This document shows, piece after piece, positions 9,601 to 15,197 of a DNA stretch of 21,751 bases (position 1 is its first letter; the number at the start of each line of letters is the position of its first letter). The stretch lies in assembly GCA_964651395.1 (NCBI GenBank), contig CAZYXZ010000058.1, positions 1 through 21,751 on the forward strand, given 5' to 3'. This DNA comes from CAZYXZ01 sp964651395. Lineage in GTDB: Bacteria > Actinomycetota > Actinomycetes > BP-191. The notes beneath the pieces were generated by a model. The model had not been told where the DNA came from. It saw only the letters and a list, made by a program, of their open reading frames with translations, and did no database searches. A program made the position numbers and the translations under genes.

Positions 9601-10872
9601 TCAGCCCCGGACTCCGAGGTCCGGCTCGGCGTCGCGGGCGCAGCGGAAGCCCGCGAAGATCTGCCGCCGGATCGGGTAGTCCCAGTTGCGGAACGAGCCC
9701 CGGATGGCCAGCGGCGACGTCGCCCATGAGCCGCCTCGCAGCACGAGGTACTCGGGGCCGAAGAAGACCTCGGAGTACTCGCGGTAGGGGAAGCTGCGGA
9801 AGCCCGGGTAGCCGGCGAACGTCGACGACGTCCACTCCCACACGTCACCGAGCAGCTGCTCGACGCCGTAGGCGCTGGCGCCGGGCGGGTAGGCGCCGAT
9901 CTCGGCCGGGCGGAAGTGCGTGCCGCCGAGGTTGGCGTGCGCGGGCGTGGGGGGCTCGTCCCCCCAGGGATACCGACGGCTGCGTTCCGCGAACGGATCC
10001 CAGGCCGCGGCCTTCTCCCACTCGGCCTCGGTCGGCAGCCGCTTGCCGGCCCAGCGCGCGTACGCCGAGGCCTCGTCCCACGAGACGTGCTGCACCGGTT
10101 CCGCGGGCGGCACCTCCTCGACGTGGCCGAAGCGGGTCCGCAACCACCCGCCGGCCCCGTCGCTGCCCCAGCCCATCGGTGGCTCGGCGCCGGGCACCTC
10201 GGCGAGGAACGCGGCGTACTCGCCATTGGTCACCGGATAGCGGTCGATCCAGTACGCCGGCAGCTCGACCTGATGAGCGGGACGCTCGTTGTCGTAGGAC
10301 CAGGTCGTCTCGTCGGTGCCCATCGTGAACGGCCCCGCGGGGATGAGGACCTCGGCACTCCCGCGGCTCGCGGCCGAGGACGCCGAGGGCGCAGGCGGCG
10401 GTGGGGCGAGCGGCAGGTAGCCGCGGTCCATCAGCTGCAGGGTGGCGAGCATGGTCTCGTCGTGCTGGTGCTCGTGCTGCACGACCATCCCGTAGACGAA
10501 GCCGTCCCGCACCAGCTCCCGCTCGTCCCACGGCACGGTGTCGAGGACGTCCAGCACGCGGTCGCGCACCGTGCCGAGGTAGCGGCGCGCCTCGGCCGGT
10601 CCGAGCAGCGGCAATGTCGGGCGCTCGCGTCGCGGGTGCTGGAACGCGTCGTAGAGGTCGTCGATCTCCGGATGCATGGGCGTCGCACCGGCCACCTCGC
10701 GCAGCAGCCAGAGCTCCTCGTAGTTGCCAACGTGCGCGAGGTCCCAGACCAGCGGCGACATGATCGGCGAGTGCTGGCGCACGAGGGCGTCCTCGTCGAG
10801 CGGTTCGAGCAGCGCGAGGGAACGGCGCCGGGCGGCGTCGAGCTCGCGCGCGAACAGCTCGCGGTCGGTCAC
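9601..10872 (-). CDS. egtB: Ergothioneine sulfoxide synthase (hercynine C-S bond forming)
   Basis: Non-haem iron oxygenase that joins gamma-glutamylcysteine to the imidazole C2 of hercynine with O2, making the sulfoxide. The 423 residues have an N-terminal DinB-like four-helix domain with iron ligands H47 (WDLAH) and H133/H137 (QHEHQH), then an FGE-sulfatase domain from about 174 with FTMGTDE (182-188), GKRLPTEAEWEKAA (276-289), WEWTSS (345-350) and LRGGSWA (378-384). Near the end, D398 and R402 in FRNWDYPIRR have the same spacing as the pair that binds gamma-glutamylcysteine in the mycobacterial enzyme, agreeing with the presence of egtA and egtC. Start GTG 10872 overlaps the egtA TGA as GTGA. 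Confidence 0.97.
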   Translation of the reverse strand: MTDRELFARELDAARRRSLALLEPLDEDALVRQHSPIMSPLVWDLAHVGNYEELWLLREVAGATPMHPEIDDLYDAFQHPRRERPTLPLLGPAEARRYLGTVRDRVLDVLDTVPWDERELVRDGFVYGMVVQHEHQHDETMLATLQLMDRGYLPLAPPPPAPSASSAASRGSAEVLIPAGPFTMGTDETTWSYDNERPAHQVELPAYWIDRYPVTNGEYAAFLAEVPGAEPPMGWGSDGAGGWLRTRFGHVEEVPPAEPVQHVSWDEASAYARWAGKRLPTEAEWEKAAAWDPFAERSRRYPWGDEPPTPAHANLGGTHFRPAEIGAYPPGASAYGVEQLLGDVWEWTSSTFAGYPGFRSFPYREYSEVFFGPEYLVLRGGSWATSPLAIRGSFRNWDYPIRRQIFAGFRCARDAEPDLGVRG

Positions 10873-12083
10873 CGGCGGTCCGGCTGCGCCGGGACAGCCG
10901 ACCGAACGTCGTCGGCGGGGCAGCGTCCGCGGTTGACCCACTGGTCGGCGTACGCGCCGACCAGGTCGACCAGGGCACCGGGTGCGCCCAGCCGGGGCAG
11001 CGCCCGCATCGCCTCGGCGAACACCAGCTGCGCCGCGGCAGCCAGCTCGGGCCGGGCGAGGCCGAGGCGCGCCGCGGCCGGGGCCTGCCCACTGTCCTCC
11101 AGGGCGATGAGCGCCGTCGTCACGCGCTCGTTGGCGAGCCGGTCGTCGAAGACGGCCACGGTCACCGCCATCGGCACCGCCCACCACGGGTCGGGCAGGG
11201 CGTCGGGCACGCGCAGCTCGAGCCAGCCGCGGGGGCGGACCGGCGGGAACAGCGTCGTGAGGTGGACGTCGAGATCGGCGGCCGAGGGCAGGTCGTCGAA
11301 GCCACCGGCCAGCCACTCTCCGAAGGTGCGCGCGTCCGGCATCGCTCGGCCAGTGCCGTCCTCGCTCGCCCGCAGGATCACCGGTGCGGCCAGGACGTAG
11401 TCCATCCAGCCGTCGACCGGGTCAAGGGTCAGCTCGGGTGCCGTCGTCCTCCGGGGGTCGATGCCGGCCCAGGTCAGCAGTCGTGAGGAGACCCAGCCGG
11501 TGGGCGCGCCGTACTGCACGGGGGAGTTGGCGCCGGTGGCGGCCAGCACGGGCGAGAGCAGGTGCGCGAGCCGCCAGCGGGCAGCCGCCTCGGCGCCACG
11601 GCCGAGCGGCAGGTTGACCTGGATCGACGCGGTCGCGCGCATCATCGTGCGGCCGCAGACACCCTCGCCGTCGAAGTACGCCTCCATCGCGTCGTAACGC
11701 GCGGAGTGCACGACGCGCTCGGGGAGGTTGCCGGGGTCCAGGCCCACCCCGATCAGCCGCGCACCCACGTGACCGACGGCGGCATGGAGCGTGGTGGAGT
11801 CGATGAGCGCCGCCGTGACCGCCGAGCCGAGGCTGTCGGCGGGCGCGGTGCTGAGCTCCACCTGCCCGCCGGGCTCGAGGGTGATCCGGCCGCCGGCCGG
11901 CAGGCGCGCAGGCAGGGCTTCCACGACGGTCGCGTGGTCAGCCGCGCGAGCCAGATCGGCGACGCGGCGCGGCAGCCACTCGAGCTCGATGCCGTAGCGC
12001 GCCGGACCCTCGGACGTGAAGCAGTGGGCCGCCAGGTGCGCGCGCACGTCGCGCACGGTCAAGGGGCGGTGCACGTCGGTCAC
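10869..12083 (-). CDS. egtA: Glutamate-cysteine ligase of ergothioneine synthesis
   Basis: ATP-dependent ligase forming gamma-glutamylcysteine, the sulfur donor for EgtB. The 404-residue protein is of the GCS2/plant GSH1 type: GIELEW (31-36), EPGGQVELS (70-78) and TASIQVNL (151-158) are the substrate and metal-binding blocks. Two GTG codons stand side by side at 12086 and 12083. AGGAG lies 2 nt from the first but 5 nt from the second, so I take 12083. It is the first gene of the minus-strand run and shares an 82-nt divergent region with ppa. It overlaps egtB by 4 nt. Order egtA-B-C-D is the standard actinobacterial one; the lyase gene egtE is not in the window. Confidence 0.95.
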   Translation of the reverse strand: MTDVHRPLTVRDVRAHLAAHCFTSEGPARYGIELEWLPRRVADLARAADHATVVEALPARLPAGGRITLEPGGQVELSTAPADSLGSAVTAALIDSTTLHAAVGHVGARLIGVGLDPGNLPERVVHSARYDAMEAYFDGEGVCGRTMMRATASIQVNLPLGRGAEAAARWRLAHLLSPVLAATGANSPVQYGAPTGWVSSRLLTWAGIDPRRTTAPELTLDPVDGWMDYVLAAPVILRASEDGTGRAMPDARTFGEWLAGGFDDLPSAADLDVHLTTLFPPVRPRGWLELRVPDALPDPWWAVPMAVTVAVFDDRLANERVTTALIALEDSGQAPAAARLGLARPELAAAAQLVFAEAMRALPRLGAPGALVDLVGAYADQWVNRGRCPADDVRSAVPAQPDRR

Positions 12084-12165
12084 CACGACTCCTCTTCCGG
12101 TCCCCCGGCGCTCTGGACCCTAGCAAGGCAGACTGACAACTCCGGTGATTCGTTACGGAGGCCCC
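12084..12165. promoter_or_regulatory. Divergent promoter region between egtA and ppa
   Basis: This 82-nt spacer must hold the starts of the leftward egt transcript and the rightward ppa transcript unless they begin inside genes. On the minus strand TGCTAGGGT (12125-12117) is an extended -10-like element about 34 nt before egtA, without a clear -35. For ppa, CGGAGG at 12156-12161 is a strong ribosome site 4 nt before its ATG, but I could not assign a -10. No strong operator-like palindrome was seen. Confidence 0.4.
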
Positions 12166-12660
12166 ATGCGGTTCGACGCCACGATCGAGATACCCAAGGG
12201 GACGCGGAACAAGTACGAGATGGACCACACGACCGGTCGGATCCACCTGGACCGGATGCTGTTCACGGCGACCCGCTACCCCGCCGACTACGGCTTCGTC
12301 GAGGACACGCTCGGCGAGGACGGCGACCCGCTCGACGTGCTGGTGCTGCTGGACGAGCCCACGTTCCCCGGCTGCCTGATCCGGTGCCGGCCGGTAGGGA
12401 TGTTCCGCATGAAGGACGAGAAGGGCGGCGACGACAAGGTTCTCGCGGTCCCGGCGGACGACCCGCGACAGGACGCGATCACCGACCTGTCCGACCTGCC
12501 CCCACACCTGTTGCTCGAGATCCAGCACTTCTTCGAGACCTACAAAGACCTCGAGGCGGGCAAGTCTGTCGAGGGCGCCACATGGGTGGGCCGCGAGGCC
12601 GCGGAGGCCGAGATCCTCGCCAGCCGCAAGCGCCTCGCCGACCAAGGCGGCCACCTGTAG
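12166..12660 (+). CDS. ppa: Soluble inorganic pyrophosphatase, family I
   Basis: Hydrolyses pyrophosphate to phosphate in the cytosol with Mg2+, pulling nucleotide polymerisation and aminoacylation forward. The 164-residue protein has the family I signature EDGDPLDVLVL (51-61) with metal ligands D52, D54 and D57, plus GDDKVLAVP (88-96) containing D89 and the C-terminal HFFETYKDLE block. Length and sequence match the hexameric bacterial form. ATG 12166 has CGGAGG ahead with correct spacing; an in-frame start at 12145 exists but has no ribosome site and adds non-conserved residues. It is transcribed away from egtA and followed by a hairpin and a tRNA gene. Confidence 0.97.
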   Translation: MRFDATIEIPKGTRNKYEMDHTTGRIHLDRMLFTATRYPADYGFVEDTLGEDGDPLDVLVLLDEPTFPGCLIRCRPVGMFRMKDEKGGDDKVLAVPADDPRQDAITDLSDLPPHLLLEIQHFFETYKDLEAGKSVEGATWVGREAAEAEILASRKRLADQGGHL

Positions 12661-12686
12661 ACGCGAGACACTAGACTCCCGCCCCG

Positions 12687-12704
12687 TTGCCTCTCGCGGG
12701 GCAA
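12687..12704 (+). terminator. Hairpin between ppa and tRNA-Thr
   Basis: TTGCCTC and GGGGCAA form a 7-bp stem (one G-U pair) with a TCGC loop, 26 nt after the ppa stop and 4 nt before the tRNA. GCCCCG/CGGGGC just outside could form a competing stem. No U run follows, so it could be a weak ppa terminator or a processing signal in the tRNA leader. TAGACT at 12672-12677 is a possible -10 for the tRNA. Confidence 0.35.
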
Positions 12705-12708
12705 TGCC

Positions 12709-12781
12709 GCCGCCTTAGCTCAGTCGGCAGAGCATCTCACTCGTAATGAGAAGGTCGTCGGTTCGATTCCGACAGGCGGCT
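12709..12781 (+). tRNA. tRNA-Thr (anticodon CGT)
   Basis: A full cloverleaf can be folded by hand in 73 nt. The acceptor stem GCCGCCT pairs with AGGCGGC with T as discriminator base, and the D arm is GCTC/GAGC. The anticodon stem TCTCA/TGAGA has loop CTCGTAA, giving anticodon CGT, which reads ACG. The T arm is GTCGG-TTCGATT-CCGAC. The 3' CCA is not encoded, as is usual in actinobacteria. ACG is a major Thr codon in GC-rich genomes. The next gene starts only 13 nt later. Confidence 0.96.
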
Positions 12782-12782
12782 C

Positions 12783-12788
12783 TAGAGT
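12783..12788 (+). promoter_or_regulatory. Candidate -10 of a leaderless promoter for the VOC gene
   Basis: TAGAGT begins 2 nt after the tRNA and ends 6 nt before the ATG at 12795. There is no ribosome binding site ahead of that ATG, so transcription starting at the ATG would explain its translation. The -35 region would fall inside the tRNA T arm and has no clear consensus. Confidence 0.4.
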
Positions 12789-12794
12789 TGACCG

Positions 12795-13229
12795 ATGGCA
12801 TCGGTCAAGCAGGTCCAGGTCACCTTCGACTGCGCAGAACCGGAGCGCGTCGCTCGCTTCTGGTGCGAGGTGCTCGGCTACGTCGTGCCGCCGCCACCGG
12901 AGGGCTTTGCCAGCTGGGACGACTTCGATCGCTCGTTGCCGCCCGAGCATCAGGGTTCGGCGTTCGCCTGCGTGGATCCCTCCGGAGTCGGCCCCCGGCT
13001 GTTCTTCCAGCGGGTTCCCGAGGGGAAGGTCGTCAAGAACCGGGTGCATCTCGACGTGCGGGTCGGCACCGGGCTCGAGGGCGACGAGCGCCTGGCCGCG
13101 CTCGAGGCAGAGTGCGCACGGCTGGTGCCGCTCGGCGCGACACGCGTGCGACTGCTGCGTGCCGATGGCGTCGACGAGTCGTGCATCGTGATGCAGGACG
13201 TCGAGGGCAACGAGTTCTGCCTGGACTAG
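12795..13229 (+). CDS. VOC-fold (glyoxalase-like) protein
   Basis: Member of the vicinal oxygen chelate superfamily, glyoxalase-like subgroup, but the exact activity cannot be told. The 144 residues form two beta-alpha-beta modules: the first opens with VQVTFDCAEPERVARFWCEVLGY (start and end near 7 and 29), the second with NRVHLDVRV (82-90) and ends with DVEGNEFCLD (135-144). H85 and E140 are in the usual metal-ligand positions. Family members include antibiotic-resistance proteins, dioxygenases and lyases; this small single-chain type is often annotated only as VOC family protein. ATG 12795 has no ribosome site, only TAGAGT 6 nt before it. It converges on the PSP1 gene with 10 nt between stops. 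Confidence 0.85.
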   Translation: MASVKQVQVTFDCAEPERVARFWCEVLGYVVPPPPEGFASWDDFDRSLPPEHQGSAFACVDPSGVGPRLFFQRVPEGKVVKNRVHLDVRVGTGLEGDERLAALEAECARLVPLGATRVRLLRADGVDESCIVMQDVEGNEFCLD

Positions 13230-13239
13230 GACCCCACTG

Positions 13240-14067
13240 TCAATCCCTCGTCGGGTATGCGCTGTCATACGCCGTGCGGCTGCCGCAGACGCTGGCCACC
13301 GAACAGGCGCAGCGCCGGCCGGTCTCGGTCACCCGGACGACCACGGTCTCGCTGGGCACGTTGTAGCCGACGACCGTCCCGGGGCCTTCCGGCGACTCGA
13401 CGGTGCTGCCCATCGCCGGCGCTTCGGCCTTGAACTCCTGGTAGAGCGGGTGCTCGTACTTCAGGCAGCACATCAGGCGACCGCAGGCGCCGGAGATCTT
13501 CAGCGGGTTCAGCGGCAGGTCCTGGTCCTTGGCCATGCGGATCGAGACCGGCTCGAAGTCCTTGAGGAAGGTCGCGCAGCACAGGTCGCGGCCGCACGGT
13601 CCGATGCCGCCCTGCACGCGCGCCTCGTCGCGCGCACCGACCTGGCGCAGCTCGACGCGCGCGCCGAGCGTCCGCGCCAGGTCGCGCACCAGCAGCCGGA
13701 AGTCGATGCGCCCTTCGGCTGAGAAGTACGCCGTGAAGCGGTTCGCGCTGTCGACGTAGTCGATGCCCACGATCTTCATCGGCAGGCCGTGCTCGCGGAC
13801 CAGCCGGCGTACGGCGACACCCGCCTCCGCCCGGCGCGCACGGTTCTTCTCGTCCCTCGCCAGGTCGGCGTCGCTCGCGATCCCGCCCAGCGCGGGCAGT
13901 CCGCCGACGTCGTCCACCTCCTGCGGGGCCCAGATGCACTCGGCCACCTCGTGGCCGTCGTCGGTCGGGACCAGCACCTTGTCGCCGGCGCGTGGTTCGT
14001 GCGCGCCGGGGTCGAGGTAGTACAGCCGCCCGTAGCGCTCGAACGACACGGCGCAGATCCGGCCCAT
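13240..14067 (-). CDS. PSP1 domain protein, RicT (YaaT)-like
   Basis: Homologous to B. subtilis RicT/YaaT, part of the RicA-RicF-RicT complex that binds Fe-S clusters and affects RNA processing and development; its actinobacterial job is not established. The 275-residue protein has the PSP1 core about 20-150 and a cysteine-rich block with C158, C163, C164 (GPCGRDLCC) and C195, C200, C201 (ACGRLMCC), plus C253, C255 and C261 near the end. These are candidate Fe-S or zinc ligands. ATG 14067 starts 14 nt after the holB stop. No ribosome site is seen, but TAGAGT ends 6 nt before the ATG. The holB-PSP1 neighbourhood is conserved in many Gram-positive genomes, suggesting a link to replication or the clamp loader. 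Confidence 0.88.
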   Translation of the reverse strand: MGRICAVSFERYGRLYYLDPGAHEPRAGDKVLVPTDDGHEVAECIWAPQEVDDVGGLPALGGIASDADLARDEKNRARRAEAGVAVRRLVREHGLPMKIVGIDYVDSANRFTAYFSAEGRIDFRLLVRDLARTLGARVELRQVGARDEARVQGGIGPCGRDLCCATFLKDFEPVSIRMAKDQDLPLNPLKISGACGRLMCCLKYEHPLYQEFKAEAPAMGSTVESPEGPGTVVGYNVPSETVVVRVTETGRRCACSVASVCGSRTAYDSAYPTRD

Positions 14068-14073
14068 CAGGTG

Positions 14074-14079
14074 ACTCTA
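14074..14079 (-). promoter_or_regulatory. Candidate -10 of a leaderless promoter for the PSP1 gene
   Basis: On the minus strand TAGAGT ends exactly 6 nt before the ATG at 14067, the same hexamer and spacing as at the VOC gene. It lies in the 14-nt holB-PSP1 gap, so the PSP1 gene might be transcribed separately as well as by read-through from holB. Confidence 0.35.
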
Positions 14080-14081
14080 GG

Positions 14082-15197
14082 TCAGCCGGCACGCAGCGTG
14101 AGGGCGAGGGCCTCGACCGCGAGCAGCGGGTCGACGTTGGCGGCGATCGCCTCGCGGCAGGTCAGTACCGCGTCGACACGACGCACGGTTGCCTCCGGCG
14201 GACCGGCGACGGCCACCCGCTCTACCGCCGGGGCCTGGTCCGGGTGCACCAGCTCCACGTCCGACCCCAGCTGTACGGCGAGCACGTCGCGGTAGAACGC
14301 GACGACGTCCACGAGCGCGCGGTCCAGCAGGTCCCGGCGTGCGCGCGTCTCCCGGGAGCGGGCCCGCTTCGCGGCGTCCGCCGCTGCGCCCTTCGCCCCG
14401 CGCCGGCCGCCGGTCAGCTCCGCCTGCTCGTCCGCCTCGATCTGCGCGCGCGCCTTGCTGTCGCGCTCAGCCGCCTCCTTGGCGCTGTCCACCAGGTCGG
14501 CTGCCGCCGCGAGGCACTCGCCCCCGGTGGACAGCCGCATCGGCAGGCGCAGCGCCTCGGTCCGCTGCCGGCGTACGTCCTCGTCGCGAGCCAGGGCCCG
14601 CGCCCGGCCGACGTGGCCCTGTGCGGCGCGGGCCGCCCAGCCGGCCATCGCCTCCGGGATGCCCTCCGCCTCCAGCACCGCGGCCACGTCGTCGGCGCGC
14701 GGCAGGCGCAGCGCGACGTGTCGGCAGCGCGAGCGGATCGTCGGCGGCAGGTCCTCCGGGCTCGGGGTGCAGAGCAGGAAGACCCCGCGGCCGGTCGGCT
14801 CCTCGATCGCCTTGAGCCAGACGTTCGCGGCCCGCTCCGTGAGCCGGTCGGCGTCCTCGATGAGGACGACCCGCCAGGAGTCGCCGGTCGCGGCGAGCGC
14901 CGCCCGATGCACGACGTCGCGCGCCTCGTCGACGGAGATCGACAGTCCGGCGGGCGTCACCACGACCAGGTTCTGGTGGGTCCCCGCGCGGACCTGGCTG
15001 CAGCTGGGGCAGCGCCCGCAGCCGCCCTCCGCGCACAGCAACGCTGCGGCGAAAGCGCGCGCGGCCACCGACCTTCCCGATCCCGGCGGACCGGTGAACA
15101 GCCACGCGTGCGTCATCCCGTCACCCGCCGCCGCCCGACCCAGGGTCGCGACCACCTCGTCCTGGCCGATCAGCGAGGCGAAGACCTCGGCGCTCAC
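14082..15197 (-). CDS. holB: DNA polymerase III subunit delta'
   Basis: Stator subunit of the clamp loader that helps place the sliding clamp on primed DNA. The 371 residues begin with an AAA+ domain: P-loop-like GPPGSGRS (36-43, Arg in place of the usual Lys), zinc-module cysteines C55, C60, C63 and C66 (CAEGGCGRCPSC), Walker B-like VLIEDADR (111-118), and sensor SRC (156-158). The altered P-loop fits delta' being a non-hydrolysing subunit. A charged, probably helical stretch of Lys, Arg, Glu and Ala (about 240-285) links to the C-terminal oligomerisation domain. Start GTG 15197 overlaps the MFS-Tmk stop as GTGA, so expression is coupled. The tmk-holB pair is widespread in bacteria. Confidence 0.94.
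   Translation of the reverse strand: MSAEVFASLIGQDEVVATLGRAAAGDGMTHAWLFTGPPGSGRSVAARAFAAALLCAEGGCGRCPSCSQVRAGTHQNLVVVTPAGLSISVDEARDVVHRAALAATGDSWRVVLIEDADRLTERAANVWLKAIEEPTGRGVFLLCTPSPEDLPPTIRSRCRHVALRLPRADDVAAVLEAEGIPEAMAGWAARAAQGHVGRARALARDEDVRRQRTEALRLPMRLSTGGECLAAAADLVDSAKEAAERDSKARAQIEADEQAELTGGRRGAKGAAADAAKRARSRETRARRDLLDRALVDVVAFYRDVLAVQLGSDVELVHPDQAPAVERVAVAGPPEATVRRVDAVLTCREAIAANVDPLLAVEALALTLRAG

Noticed and set aside
10873..11316. N-terminal extension of egtB
   Set aside because: The extension is an Arg-rich shadow of egtA; the GTGA overlap and DinB domain start support GTG 10872.
12709..12781. tRNA-Thr as an integration (att) site
   Set aside because: No integrase lies next to it and no duplicate of the tRNA 3' end was seen elsewhere in the window.
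14082..15197. Reading the Arg in the holB P-loop (GPPGSGRS) as inactivation by mutation
   Set aside because: The delta' subunit is naturally unable to hydrolyse ATP in many bacteria, so a degenerate P-loop is expected.
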